Notes: generated by a model from the letters alone, not told the origin. 64,000 nucleotides of DNA from Enoplolaimus lenunculus (GCA_030248215.1 JASANG010001350.1:1-64000), one strand, 5' to 3'; counted from the stretch's first letter, positions 10,601-20,810 are shown. Translations and numbers: made by a program.

Positions 10601-10850
10601 CAAAAATTAGTCTAAACCTTAAGCTTACTCTATTGCAGTCTCACAGAAAAACGTTCCGCCCCTGATCGTTGCATCGACCAAAAATTTTTAATTTCAATCT
10701 AGAAATTTGCAAACTTTTATTGCTGCTAATCTTACTTTGATGAATCGGCGCTCTTGGAGGCGGCGTTCGTTGGCAATTTGTCGCAACGAATAAACTAGCG
10801 ACAATTAACGTCAATGGCATTATTAGCATATTTTCTAACGAGAAAGCCAT
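7424..10850 (-). CDS. Secreted nitrobindin-like (THAP4-type beta-barrel) protein, whole gene
   Basis: Four exons join in frame (10850-10736, 9780-9609, 8866-8742, 7605-7424) into 197 residues. Residues 1-27 form a signal peptide with a hydrophobic core after MLIMPL, ending near ATNC. The rest shows nitrobindin landmarks in order: WYMVGKW, then PMFGARSLNYT, then RLFHEYGYLIVK, then TAFLVTSDRGFSIEHERE. In this family (Pfam THAP4_heme-bd) the barrel can bind heme or fatty-acid-like ligands; nematodes are known to have several such proteins. The secreted location is inferred from the leader. The last 35 residues (after ILDLPL) match the family poorly, so the C-terminus may be diverged or wrongly modelled. 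All three introns hold TTAGGC elements. An acceptor-like TTTAG lies 3 bp before the start codon, compatible with trans-splicing. No poly(A) signal was found. A plain lipocalin or FABP-like barrel is the main alternative. Confidence 0.65.
7963..8191 (+). mobile_element. TTAGGC element, subtype B, in intron 3, with 8-bp duplication
   Basis: Starts TGCCCTTGTTACTTTAAGGG and ends AGTAACATTGGCC. Its left arm is partly duplicated: a second GTGTTACTCTAAAGAGCGTC follows. GCTATATG before and GCTATGTG after give an 8-bp target duplication with one mismatch. Confidence 0.8.
8431..8701 (-). mobile_element. Complete TIR element carrying a tRNA-like segment
   Basis: TTAACCCTTTCTCACAT at one end is inverted at the other (ATGTGAGAAGGGGTTAA). 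On the minus strand the inside has box A (TAGCTGAGTGGTGATGG) and box B (GAGTTCGAATCC) spaced as in a tRNA. Inverted tips plus a polymerase III-like promoter are an unusual mix: the tips are those of a DNA element, the inside that of a SINE. Lies in intron 3 of the nitrobindin-like gene. Confidence 0.65.
8742..8866 (-). CDS. Nitrobindin-like gene, exon 3
   Basis: Bounded by acceptor GTTTCAG and donor GTACCT, 125 bp. It encodes GSIYGFRSRQRLFHEYGY, then LIVKNHTRFDTETKTAFLV and TSDR. The HEYGY...VK...T...AF..TS series is the strongest match to the nitrobindin family in this gene. Confidence 0.65.
9283..9473 (-). mobile_element. Decayed TTAGGC element in intron 2
   Basis: GGCCAATGTTTACGGCCGTA at the left, CCTAAGCCTAAG repeats inside; the right end is unclear. 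Confidence 0.5.
9609..9780 (-). CDS. Nitrobindin-like gene, exon 2
   Basis: Acceptor ATTTTAG, donor GTAATG, 172 bp, begins in phase 1 and ends in phase 2. It encodes YNLHLLPFDVRPVWYMVGKW, then VNRAPMHSVQGSLPFADELD and FGIGVLPMFGARSLNYT. The GKW and the P.F..EL.F......PM....LNY pattern are typical of the first strands of the nitrobindin barrel. Confidence 0.65.
9802..10107 (+). mobile_element. TTAGGC element, subtype A, in intron 1, with 8-bp duplication
   Basis: TGCTCATGTAAAGATCATG to TTTACATTGGCC, with a long TTAGGC-rich centre and three imperfect copies of a CTCATTCTTACGCTTAGG segment. ATGTTCAT before and ATGTTTAT after form the duplication. Confidence 0.75.
10492..10679 (-). mobile_element. 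TTAGGC element, subtype A, in intron 1, with perfect 8-bp duplication
   Basis: GGCCAATGTTAAAAACAAGG to GATCGTTGCATCGACC, CCTAAG repeats inside. AAAAATTT occurs on both sides (10484-10491 and 10680-10687). Confidence 0.8.
10736..10850 (-). CDS. Nitrobindin-like gene, exon 1 (signal peptide)
   Basis: Encodes MAFSLENMLIMPLTLIVASL, then FVATNCQRTPPPRAPIHQ, ending in phase 1 at donor GTAAGA. The hydrophobic stretch and small residues before Cys make a secretory leader. An internal Met at residue 8 could also start the protein with a tighter leader. Confidence 0.65.
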
Positions 10851-10853
10851 GAG

Positions 10854-10858
10854 CTAAA
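10854..10858 (-). promoter_or_regulatory. Possible spliced-leader acceptor before the nitrobindin-like gene
   Basis: TTTAG read on the minus strand ends 3 bp before the ATG, as at nematode trans-splice sites. An ordinary 5'-UTR intron would look the same. Confidence 0.35.
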
Positions 10859-11071
10859 TACTATTTGGCCATGTGATGTCGTAAAGTTTAAACCTGAAAT
10901 ATTTCAAAATTTGCCATATTTTTAACTTGAGCATAGCCGCGCAAGTTTCAGATAGAATGCTCGCCTACTTTACTCGTAGAGCCGTTGCTCAGGCCGAGAA
11001 ACAGATAGAACCTGCCGAGAAAAGTCCGATTTTAGCCGGTCGGTGTTTTTCAGTACTGTTTTATTCCCTCC

Positions 11072-11125
11072 AAAGTCACCTGGTGTGCGCAAGAAGTGAA
11101 AATTGCATAATTAGTATTGGACTCA
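11072..11125. repeat. Solitary end of a CTGAAGC-type element
   Basis: CCAAAGTCACCTGGTGTGCG and the following AATTGCATAA match the TIR of 63124-63584. No partner end is nearby. Confidence 0.35.
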
Positions 11126-11139
11126 ATTCATTTAGGAAA

Positions 11140-11488
11140 TAGATTTACTGTAGCGACTCGAATGAAGAGGGTAATAAGAAGGAAGTTCCTCTTTTGAGTC
11201 TCAATCCTCTATTCATTTAGAGAAGGAAAATAGACTTACTGTAGTGACTCGAATAACGGGGGTAATAAGAAGGAAGTTCCTCTTTTGAGTCTCAATCCTC
11301 TATTCATTTAGGGAAGGAAAATAGACTTACTGTAGTGACTCGAATAACGGGGGTAATAAGAAGGAAGTTCCTCTTTTGAGTCTCAATCCTCTATTCATTT
11401 AGAGAAGGAAAATAGACTTACTGTAGTGACTCGAATAACGGGGTAATAAGAAGCGAGTCCCCCTTTTGAGTCTCAATCCACAGGAGTC
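11140..11488 (+). repeat. Tandem repeat, about 91-bp unit, nearly 4 copies
   Basis: Unit starts at 11140, 11230, 11321 and 11412 with ATAGACTTACTGTAGTGACT; copies differ at few positions, so the array is young. It has an AGTTCCTCTTTTGAGTCTC segment and no open frame. Confidence 0.85.
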
Positions 11489-11880
11489 TGTGTTTTTAAT
11501 AAGAGTTCGTAAGTGAAATGAGTCCATAAACCCTAATTAGTGTCCATAAATGTCAATTATCCATAATTGTAGTGCATAAATGATTCCACTACCAAATAAA
11601 GTTGAGTTCAAAACTTTAAAGCATACTTTAGTTTTGAAAGTACTTAAATTTGCATTAACATTTAATTCAACAGATTCTTGGAACAGTGGAAGTAATCAAA
11701 GCGTAGCATCGACGAGAAATCTAAAGAGACGGTAAACAATGGCAAAATACGTAAATATTAATGTTTAAACCTTAGGGAATTGAAGATTTTCCATGGACTT
11801 CGGGTCATATTTGTGGTTCACTATTGCACCGGTCAGCCGTTAGGGCAAGAGTGTAGCCAGGACGATTTTAAGGATCAAAC
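11489..11880. other. Intergenic, nothing recognised
   Basis: AT-rich sequence with a few direct repeats of GTCCATAAA near 11522-11575. No exon, RNA gene or element was found. Confidence 0.5.
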
Positions 11881-11883
11881 CTA

Positions 11884-12090
11884 CGCTGCAAAAAATGGAG
11901 AGTCAAATTGACTCTCTCCGAAATAGGCTCTACGGGACTGCACAAACTGAGTCAAATTCTACTCCGCCAGAGTCGAGTTCGCGTCACTGAGTAACATGTT
12001 TGACTCTGGCGAACTTTAATTTGACTCAATTTCTTCAATCCCCTATAGCCTATTTCGGACAGTTAATTTGACTCACTGTTTGTTGCAGTG
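11884..12090. mobile_element. GAGTCA hairpin element
   Basis: Diverged tips CGCTGCAAAAAATGGAGAGT and TTGTTGCAGTG, long pairing arms, TA on both sides. Confidence 0.7.
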
Positions 12091-12278
12091 TAACTTTGGA
12101 TTTTTGTACAGGGTATAAACACGGTTGCTGCTGGCAAAACAGTAAACTGCGAAATTGTAATAGAATATAACCACCTTCCGCTTTTCCAAAATTATGGCTA
12201 TGGCCGGCCCATGAGCTAGCGATTTCGGTTTGATTTTCTAGTACACCATAACATAGAAAATTCTGCCATGAAAACACC

Positions 12279-12462
12279 GGTACATGTAAAGATCAGGCGC
12301 GGAACGTTTTTCTGCGGGACTGCAATAGAGTAAAGCTTATGCTTTATACGAATTTTTTTGCTTAGTCTTTATGGTTAGCCTTAGGGATAAGCTCATTCTT
12401 ACGCTTAGCCTTAGGCTTAGAATTAGGAATATGCTTTTACGACCCTGTACTATTCATTGGCC
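12279..12462 (+). mobile_element. TTAGGC element, subtype A
   Basis: GGTACATGTAAAGATCAGG to ATTCATTGGCC, TTAGGC-like centre. Flanks AAAACACC and AAAAGATC are a weak duplication (5 of 8). Confidence 0.7.
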
Positions 12463-12487
12463 AAAAGATCTGTAATATAAGAATTGT

Positions 12488-12531
12488 ATAATAATAATAA
12501 TAATAATAGTAATAATAATAATAATAATAAC
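12488..12531 (+). repeat. (TAA)n microsatellite
   Basis: About 14 TAA/AAT triplets with one interruption. Confidence 0.95.
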
Positions 12532-12747
12532 TTTCGCTGCAATCGTTTAACCGTATTTTCAACTGTACATAGCATCTATTTCCGATTAGTGATGTATGCT
12601 CAAACAAGATAATTACTATGAAAGTTGCGAATGTGCAATTATTAAACATAAAAGCTTACAAAAACTAAACGAAATATATACCAGCCGTAGTGGGACTACA
12701 TGTATTGAGTGAAGCTCGAACACACTTAAGCAGTTAAGCAAATATCC

Positions 12748-13740
12748 AAATTAGCTATTAGCTAACTGTTCGATATTCGGTTTTGAAGGTTTGTAGACAA
12801 TTTATTCAGATTCCCCGCACATAAAAACCCATTATTGCTGAAATGAGATTTCTTGTAATCCTAATAATTAGTGATATATTGCAAAAACGCCTAATTTGGG
12901 CTCACCAATTATGCTTATATGCAAATTATCTATTAGATAACTACTCAATTATCGGTGTTAGACGTTTGCAAACAGTTTATTCAGATTCACTGCAGCGAAA
13001 AACCTTCAGTAAACCGAAATAATTATTGAAATAATTTAAAAAGACTTAATTTTGTCTTGTCAATTAAGCTAATATGCAAATTAGCTATCAGCTAACTATT
13101 CAATTATCGGCTTTCGAGGTTTGTAAACAATTGATTCAGATTGCTCGCACCCAAAAAACCTTCAGTAAACCTAATAATTATTGAAACAATTTAAAAAGTC
13201 CTAGTTTTGTCTTGTCAATTAAGCTAATATGCAAATTTAGCTATTAGTTAACTATTCAATTATCGGTTTTCGAGGTTTATAAAAAATTTATTCAGATCCC
13301 GCGCACCCAAAAACCTTCAGCAAACCATAATAATTATTGAAATAATTTAAAAAGTCCTAGTTTTGTCTTGTCAATTAAGCTAATATGCAAATTAGTTATT
13401 AGCTAACTATTCAATTGTCGGTTTTGGAGGTCGTAAACAATTTGCTCAAATTCCTCGCACCTAAAAACTCTTTAGCGCTGAAATTATTTTGCTTTTAACC
13501 TGGATAATTAGTGAAAAATTGTAAAAAGTCCTAATTTAGGCTTATAACCTTTGCTAATATGCAAATTATCTATTAGCTAACTACTCAATTATCGGTTTTG
13601 AAGGTTTGTAAAAAATCTACGCAGATTTCTCGCACCCAAAAACCCTTTAATGCTGAAATCAGATTTCTTGTAACTATAATAATTAGTGAGATAATGTAGA
13701 AAGTACTAATTTAAGCTCAATAAAATATACAAATTTAGCC
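12748..13740 (+). repeat. Satellite-like array, 155-175 bp unit, about 6 copies
   Basis: Units begin near 12748, 12923, 13078, 13233, 13389, 13563 and 13731. Each has ATGCAAATTAGCTATTAGCT, then AACTATTCAATTATCGG, a CGCACCCAAAAACC segment and TAATTATTGAAATAATTTAA. The middle copies are 155 bp; the outer ones carry about 20 bp more. The AT-rich units are strongly inverted-repeat prone. Confidence 0.85.
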
Positions 13741-13985
13741 TGTTGCTAATAAATCGCTTAAAATTTTACAACCCCAATGCGAGGTTAACACCCCAGGATA
13801 ATTGGCTTTCAAACAAAAAAAGTTTATCAAAATCGGTTCAGCTCTTCCTGAGATTCTTTTCGGACGGGCAGACGGACAGACGGACATACGGACAGACGGA
13901 CAGACGGACAGACAGGCAGACACACGGACGGACATCCACCTCTTGACCCCAGAGTACAAAACATAAATTTCGCTTCGCTCAATTA
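13741..13985 (+). repeat. ACGGACAG minisatellite with a transposon-like flank
   Basis: CAAAATCGGTTCAGC, then a run of ACGGACAG-type octamers (13860-13935), then CCCAGAGTACAAAA. This arrangement is common at the ends of unclassified invertebrate repeats, and I infer it closes the array to its left. Both strands stay open here only because the octamer lacks stops. Confidence 0.6.
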
Positions 13986-14061
13986 ACGATATGCTAATTT
14001 TTGAAGATCACAACTATTAATTTTTTAAAAAATTACACAACCTATTGCCAAACTGATCATA

Positions 14062-14281
14062 CACTGCAAAAAATGATGAGTCAAATTGACATTCTCCGAA
14101 ATAGGCTTTTCCGGACTACACAAACTGATTCAAATTCGATTCCGCCAGACTCAAATTCGATTCAACCGAGTCGCTAAGTGAGTCGAATTTGACCGCAGCG
14201 GAGTCGAATTTGAATCAGTTTGTGTAGTCCGGAAAAGCCTATTTCTGAGAGAATCAATTTGAGTCACTATTTTTTGCGGTG
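14062..14281. mobile_element. GAGTCA hairpin element
   Basis: CACTGCAAAAAATGATGAGT to TTTTTTGCGGTG with TA on both sides and arms pairing throughout. Confidence 0.8.
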
Positions 14282-14410
14282 TATGTGTTACACAATTTTT
14301 AAAATACAGTCACTTTATTCACATTTAGGTACTATTCAGATTTCGCTGTACTTCCTTTAATTAGTATAAATTTAAAAAATTGATTTATTGCCATAAGTAA
14401 ATATTATCAG

Positions 14411-14706
14411 GAATGGATACGCGCTATATAACAAGAGTGTGCAACTGGGCACATTCTGTGCAGAAAAGAAGGTACGCGGCACGCGTTGCGTTTTTGACCA
14501 ATCCCTCTTTGTTTAGAGGGGGTACAACCGGTGCGAATTATGACACTTTATGTATGGGGCGTCAAACATGCTCCCTTCATAGTTTAATTAAGGGGCATTC
14601 ATGTGATAACGACCCCTCCCCCCCTTAAACAAGGGGGTGGGCCAAAAACGCAACGCCCGGTGGTACATTTTGTACCAAGCGGGACGCCATTATCCGCTCT
14701 TGATAT
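14411..14706. mobile_element. AAGAGTGTGCAACTGGGTAC-type TIR element, copy 1
   Basis: The left arm (ACAAGAGTGTGCAACTGGGC, then ACGCGTTGCGTTTTTG) is the inverse of the right arm (AAAAACGCAACGCCCGGTGG ... CTCTTGATAT). C and G runs face each other in the centre. No gene. Confidence 0.65.
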
Positions 14707-14989
14707 AACCAAGAGTGGATAATCACTCTATGACAAGAGTGTGCAACAGGGTACATTCTGTGTACAAAAGAATGTACCAAGCGCAACGTTGCATTTTTGG
14801 TTACCCCCCACTCGATTCAGAGGGTACAGTTGAGCGATTCCATTCACTTTGGACGTTAAATGATTTGTTGATAACTCCAATTGTACTTTCAGGGGGAGAC
14901 AGCCAAAAATGCAACGCCCGGTGGTACATTTTGTACCATGCGGGCCCCAAGAGTTGCACACTTTTATTATGATCCACTCTTGATATTAT
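14707..14989. mobile_element. AAGAGTGTGCAACTGGGTAC-type TIR element, copy 2 (adjacent)
   Basis: Starts AACCAAGAGTGGATAATCAC directly after copy 1 and ends CATGCGGGCCCCAAGAGTTG with ATCCACTCTTGATATT. Two elements lie head to tail. Confidence 0.65.
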
Positions 14990-15145
14990 TAATAATGCAA
15001 AAAATATCTTAAAATCACAGTTTTGTCATAATTTTTATACCATGCGGGCCCCAAGAGTTGCACACTCTTATTATGATCCACTCTTGATATTATTAATAAT
15101 GCAAAAAATATCTTAAAATCACAGTTTTGTCATAATTTTTATATT
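14935..15145 (+). repeat. Direct duplication of about 106 bp
   Basis: ACCATGCGGGCCCCAAGAGT through GTCATAATTTTTAT occurs twice in a row with almost no change (a C replaces a T in ACACTCTTATT), so it arose recently. Confidence 0.85.
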
Positions 15146-15296
15146 GTTTTTGCAGGTAAATTGTGGTTGTAAAAAACCCTAAACATCAAATCTTAACAAA
15201 CGTTTCAAAAGTTTGTAAATAAAATAATAATGAAATAAATTTGTCTGATAATTAATAAAAACACAACTGAAATCAAAAATTGTTGCTAATAGGCCG

Positions 15297-15395
15297 GCTC
15301 ATGGCCCCCGTGTAAAGATCACGGGCTGAACGGTTATTCTGTGGGACTGCAATAGAGTAAGTTTAAACTTAAGACAATTTTTGTTACAGCTTAAA
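15297..15395 (+). mobile_element. TTAGGC-type element, subtype A, left arm only
   Basis: CCCGTGTAAAGATCACGGGC, then TGTGGGACTGCAATAGAGTA. No TTAGGC tract or right end follows. Confidence 0.5.
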
Positions 15396-15469
15396 ATTTC
15401 GAAGCACAACATAAGGACCTTTTGAACCGGAATCACTTCACACACCATTGAAGCGCGTTTGGGTGCCTC

Positions 15470-15636
15470 GGCCAATGCATAGAACGCATTCCGGATCTGT
15501 AATATAAGCATATTCCTAAGCCTAAGCGTATACCTAAGCGTAACAATGAACTTATACCTAAAGCGGAAATAGTTTAAAGATTAAGCTTACTCTATTCACT
15601 CGCATGGAATAACTTTCCGTCCCTAATCATATGGGC
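15470..15636 (-). mobile_element. TTAGGC element, subtype A2
   Basis: GGCCAATGCATAGAACGCAT to AATCATATGGGCC with CCTAAG repeats. Confidence 0.65.
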
Positions 15637-15792
15637 CGGTGATTGTTATGGCATATTACGGTACTTTTTTGTTATGAACCACCGGAAATACATTTTCCAC
15701 AGCTACACAAATGGTGCATGGTATAGAAAATAATTGCAACAATGAAATATAACATTAAAATAAAAGTATACAATAAAACTCGAACAAAGTAA

Positions 15793-15980
15793 TCATCCAG
15801 AGGGGGTAACGGGGAGGCGTACGCCCTCCCCGTAAGAAAATTTTTTGTAAAATATTATTGTCTCTTACAATTGTAACCCTTCAGCGAGAATTAGGACATA
15901 TATCGCTTACAGTAAAAATTGCGTTTCATAAACGTTTGCCAGCGTAAACCAGCCGTCAGAAATTCATGGATCCGCCGCTG
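15793..15980. mobile_element. GGATCC-ended TIR element (hAT-like tips)
   Basis: Left tip near CATCCAGAGGGGG and right tip TCAGAAATTCATGGATCCGC; inner ACGCCCTCCCCGTAAGAAA and TTACAATTGTAACC. Fuller relatives are at 36573-36783 and 49192-49474. Confidence 0.5.
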
Positions 15981-16193
15981 CAAATTATTTTAACTGATAT
16001 TTTACTTAAATTTCGTCAAAAGGGCTTGAAATACTGCGTGAATCTTCAGTACGCGTTCTTACAAAATTCCAAAAATTTAATATTGTGTGAAACAGGATTC
16101 TGCATAAATTTTCACTATCCGTTTCACAAATTTTCACTCATTTTGAATTTTCGCACTATCGAAAGTAAAAGCACGAAATTTCATACAACTAAT

Positions 16194-16377
16194 GGCCTAT
16201 GTTACTTTTAGGGGCGTCCACGTTTCTGGTGGGTCTATAAAAGTGTAGGTTAAGATTCTAGATGACATTTTTTGCTTAGGTTTAGGCTTAGGAACACATT
16301 TTTGCAACGCTTAGGCGTACGCTTATGCTTAGGAATACGCTTAATCTACTGTTACGGTCCTTAAAGTAACATTGGCC
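16194..16377 (+). mobile_element. TTAGGC element, subtype B
   Basis: GGCCTATGTTACTTTTAGGG to AGTAACATTGGCC, both arms and the AACGCTTAGG centre present. Confidence 0.75.
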
Positions 16378-16940
16378 CGAAAAATCAATAAAACTGTTTT
16401 GAAATTTTAATAGAAAATTCTACTATTTTTTCATGAAATTCTTTGCTGTTTAATTGACTCAGTTGAAATGCGCAGGAGATTTACGGAAGAATGGAAGATT
16501 TATCCGTACTTGACGGGATATTTGGTTTTTAGCAAAGTTAGCTGCCAACGTTATTGACTAAAGACGTCTGGCATTTTTGAAATTTTCATTGGTCTAAAAT
16601 TTTCCGCTATAAAAAACAAGCAAAACCTGTCTTGGTTTAAATATACTAATTTTGAAGTGAACAGACTAACATTTTTAATGCGGCAAATAAGAGTACAAGC
16701 GAGAAACATAACAATAAAAACCTGATTCTGCATAGTTTTAGGCCCATAAATCACATTTTTTATCTTAAACGGTATATTTAGTAATAGAAACATGATCTCG
16801 TTTTATCAGAGAAAAGAATTTGAAAAACTAAAAAAACATAATTTACTTACAATTTCCGTTTCAAGCCAACTTCACATAAACTGCAACATAAAATCATATT
16901 TAAGATTTAAATCGTAAAAACAACCACAAGTATATATTAA
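16378..16940. other. Intergenic, nothing recognised
   Basis: AT-rich. A minus-strand open stretch (16793-16551) has a hydrophobic start, but no splice sites or family match support it. Confidence 0.4.
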
Positions 16941-16959
16941 AATTTAAAATACTAAATTT

Positions 16960-17018
16960 ATATATATATGTATATATATGTATGTATGTATGTATATATG
17001 TATGTATGTATATAAATA
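16960..17018 (+). repeat. (TATG)n/(TA)n microsatellite
   Basis: Alternating TATATATG and TATGTATG blocks. Confidence 0.9.
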
Positions 17019-17189
17019 TAAAATATTAAATACCGAGAGCAAGAGTTTTACACGATTTTTGTGAAAAATTTTATTACGACCTCTGCTGCTATACGCGAAC
17101 TTTACGACACACTTTTACTATGAAGCAAAGTATTAACATTTGAGAAATTTTCAAACATTTTCCAAAATCGAATCTAAAATTTGCAGCCG

Positions 17190-17470
17190 ATTTTAAGTTT
17201 TATGCGCACCAGGGATGTCGCCTGTACTTCTTCAGTTCTTGACGCTAATGACCTCGTTTGGCAATTTTTTTGGTCTGTAGTATCCAAATGATTATTCTAT
17301 GGCCTGTTAAAAGTGGCTTTTTTTCGTTGTCCCGCAAGCAACATCGAGACGGGATGTATCCCTTCGGTCGGTGTCTGCTTGTGCAGGTGTCCAACGTGAC
17401 ACGCTGTCCTACTGTGTTGTTGCAACTGCAAGGCATAGACATTTTGTCGCTTGTCGAAATTTAATAGCAG
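17190..17470. other. GC-richer island of unknown nature
   Basis: Less AT-rich than its surroundings and open in three frames across both strands (for example minus 17442-17245 and plus 17258-17464). I see no convincing splice sites or domain. Confidence 0.3.
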
Positions 17471-17540
17471 CAAAAAATCGTTTTAATTTCAATGACACTT
17501 GCAGACACGTCGAAAAACAATATATATTCATTTTGTGCGT

Positions 17541-17630
17541 ATAAATAAATAAATAAATAAATAAATAAATGAATAAATAAATAAATGTATTATATATATG
17601 TATATATATAAATATATATATGTGTGTGTA
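17541..17630 (+). repeat. (AAAT)n and (TA)n microsatellites
   Basis: About eleven AAAT units followed by TATATATG and TGTGTGTA runs. Confidence 0.9.
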
Positions 17631-18065
17631 TATAATTACGTTTAAACACTGCAAATCGGTGCAATTCTGACAATTGTTGTTGTGGAACCTACCTAAGCCA
17701 TATTGGTGAACTGGACTATGAATTGGTGCCATGACTACGACATATATGACATATTTTCTACGAACAAAGCGTGATCCAGGCAAGACTTTGAAAATCAAAG
17801 AAAACAAATTTCTAAAGTTAATGCTCACAAATTCTATTCTTTAACACAATTCTTATAGCATATGACATTGGCATACAAACAATTACTCTCACATTTAATT
17901 CGTACAAAATTTTGTAACAGATGCAAGATTCTACGCAAAGCTAATTATATTCGAAACGCCAAATGTACACTAGTGTTGCAACTGTGGTTCTTAGCTGGCG
18001 GCAATCGCAGAAATTAAGCCAACTTCCGCTTCACCGAAAGTTATTTCCTTTCCGGTTGAACTATG

Positions 18066-18309
18066 CACTGTAAATTCCAATGAATTGATTAATCAACTCA
18101 GAGAAAGAGTCAGACATTTCTGGCTATTTTTAGTTATTAGCAGCAAATATTAACCTCACTCTTAGCTGATTCAATTACGGCTGAGTTGATTAATTATTGA
18201 GCTCAGTCAATTCATAATTCTGAGTTCTGAAAATCCTAATTCAGAAATCAGACATCTGAGTGGATATAACTTATTTTGAGTTAAAATCAACTCAGTTGAT
18301 TTTACAGTG
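18066..18309. mobile_element. CAACTCA hairpin element (TA-flanked family 2)
   Basis: CACTGTAAATTCCAATGA at the left and GTTGATTTTACAGTG at the right are inverted copies; GAGTTGATTAATCAACTC-like words fill both arms. The element resembles the GAGTCA hairpins in layout but not sequence. Relatives at 52686-52937 and 55590-55841. Confidence 0.65.
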
Positions 18310-19065
18310 TACTCTGTTACTTTAATGGGACAACATAAACATTACAAAACTCTATTATCAGTATTTACAAATACAAGATCACTCGTTTTATTTCGAAACA
18401 TTTTTAAAATTTAACATTAAAAAACTATTTTTTCAAACTCATCATATTGTCTCGAACTTCTCGGCCCGCCGTGGATCATTTATCATTCGAAATATTTAGA
18501 GTTGCTACTACGATCGAGCATAGGGGACTTTCCTCACTGCGGAGGCTTCCGCCCCCCCTCCCCCGGACGAAACATTTTAAGGTAACATCATACGAATAGT
18601 ATGTTTAGCAATTATTACTTATAAAAGACGTTTTGTTTACTGATACGAATTCCTGACTTCGGCACAAAATAAACTTTGCTAAAAGCGTTGAATCGAAACA
18701 CATTTGAATGTACAACTGAAATAAAACAGACTAAAAATTTTCGGCAAGTCTCAGCATAGGCCACCAGTCAGAATTCAACACAACTTTGTTGATTTTTGCA
18801 TAAATGTCCTTCAATTTTTCAAAAATTTAAATTTTATACCGTCGTTTGAATAGTTTCCGATACGCTGAGCAGTAAAATCATGGAAAAAATCAAAAATATA
18901 TCAAAAGTACATCGTTATTTTGAGTCAAATTTCGGCTCGAAAACAACGAATTAAAAAAAAATTGCGTTAATATTTCTGTATAATCCACGATTGTCAACAA
19001 GTGGATTTTTTTACCTGAAAGAAATGGATACGGATTTTCTTGACGGTTACTGCAATACAACAAGC
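18310..19065. other. Intergenic, nothing firm
   Basis: AT-rich; a short C/G-run piece at 18536-18575 resembles the inside of hAT-like elements. No exon found. Confidence 0.4.
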
Positions 19066-19069
19066 TGAG

Positions 19070-19166
19070 GCTTTAAGCTCATTTTTATGCTTAGGCTTTT
19101 AGGCTTAGGCTTAGACTTTTATCAATATGTTTAGGCTACTTTTATGGCCGTGTTCAGTACATTGGC
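19070..19166 (+). mobile_element. TTAGGC element, right part only
   Basis: TTAGGC repeats and a CGTGTTCAGTACATTGGCC end; no left arm. Confidence 0.5.
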
Positions 19167-19170
19167 CCCA

Positions 19171-19867
19171 CACACAAAATAATAAGACAAATGTGTCTTG
19201 ATACAGACTTCAAACATATATATGTCTTGAATTCAACACTTTTATTTCTTAAATTTGTCAGAAACACTGGTCTAAAATTTTTCACATTTAAATGTCTTGA
19301 ATTTAACACTTTTATTTCTTAAATTTGTCAGAAACACTGGTCTAAAATTCTTCACATTTAAATGTGTTAAATTTGAGACCTCATTTAGTGAACGAATAAG
19401 ACAAATATTTCTGAAATATAAAAACAAACATGACTGAAACCAAACACAAACATTTGCCGTGGAAACTGACTAAAAAGTTGGGGGCTAACGATCGACCAAA
19501 TGCGCTAATTTTACAACCTGAGAGAGGTCCAAGACGTAAACTTAGGTTGGGGGAGCCTGATCTCACCACGAAGTGTTTTTGAAATTCGTTTATATACTCT
19601 CTTAAGAATATAAAATAGTTTCTTTTTTACATATATATCATGGTATTAATTCCTGAATAAAAGGCGACTATTTCTTGAAAGAAAGAAATTTGTCTCCCAT
19701 AAATTGGAAATAGCAATTTCTTGAATATAAGACATTTATGTTTTGACCATTTAACAAACAATTTATGAGCTGTTTAAGGCTATTAATGTCTAAAATACAA
19801 GACATTTATGTCTTAAAAATTTAAAAAAGTAGAAGTCTTGAAATTTTAAGACAAGTTATTTTGTGTG
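19171..19867. mobile_element. AT-rich TIR element with ACACACAAAATAA ends
   Basis: ACACACAAAATAATAAGACA at the left pairs with GACAAGTTATTTTGTGTGT at the right. A 64-bp direct repeat (19228-19355) around TTGTCAGAAACACTGGTCTA lies inside. No transposase frame. Confidence 0.55.
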
Positions 19868-20810
19868 TACTTACTAACTTAAAAATCAGTTGATTACATT
19901 TTCTTTAGCTCAAGAACGAAAAAATTTGGCATATGCCTCTTAAGCCTTAAAGGTTTAGAATCTGATGTTCACATATTCTTCAGTTAAAGAACGAAAAAAA
20001 TTTTGTTTCTAACAGCCCGAAAATGCGCCTTTGAAATGCTGCAAAATTTGTCGAAAAATATTTCAAAATTAATATTTAAAGCGATTACGGAAGTATTAAA
20101 CTGTTTCAAACAAGTACATTTAAATTTTAAACGACACAAAAACATCAAATTTCGTGTCATTTTACTACAGAAAAACATTTTTTTGTTTTGATAACAAGTA
20201 ACATCGGTATTAATTAAACCAACTTCGTTGAAATATTGTATTAAAATTCAAGCTTACAGTTTGGGTTTCAGTTTTATAGAACGGTTTAAACTTTATGTAC
20301 AAGGAACTTTTATTGACCTCTAAAATCCAGAAGCTAATCCTTAAAGCTTATTAAATGTACTTTATTGTTTTGTATGAAATTTTGGGTTGGAAAACATTTT
20401 CTCAGTCCCACCTTTACATATGCGCCTAATTAAAAATTGACAAAAAATCTTAAAATCAAAAGTTTGTACGCGAAATTTATAATAAAATCAAAAATTATAA
20501 TTTTAGGCATTTCGTTGGCGTTGTCATGGCTCGTAAACGTGTGTTTCACGCGGCAGAGAAATATTAAAGCGTATGTGAAGTGAACAGTCAGGATTAAATA
20601 TTAAATTTTATCAAAATTTTTTCTTCTAAAACATAAAAGAATCAGGCAGGACGGCCAAAAAGCACTATTGGACTTGATACAAACCTGTATAAATGTGAAT
20701 CTAAACCCTAAATCAAAACCTCCGTATGTCCGTTATATGCACATGCAATACGATGCATTCAACTGTATGTATGCTTTCTGGTGGAGAATTGGGTGAATAC
20801 ACCACAGTGC
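19868..20810. other. Intergenic, nothing recognised
   Basis: AT-rich. Open stretches at 19984-20191 on both strands have no family match or splice support. Confidence 0.4.

Noticed and set aside
15394-15497. Possible minus-strand exon with ATTACAG acceptor and GTAACA donor
   Set aside because: The first third is the tip of a TTAGGC A2 element, so the acceptor is element sequence; no neighbouring exon joins it.
16551-16793. Minus-strand open frame with a hydrophobic start that could be a signal peptide
   Set aside because: AT-rich sequence often gives Phe/Ile/Leu runs; no donor or next exon found.
17190-17470. GC-richer island open in several frames
   Set aside because: No convincing acceptor/donor pair, no domain, and frames on both strands are equally open.
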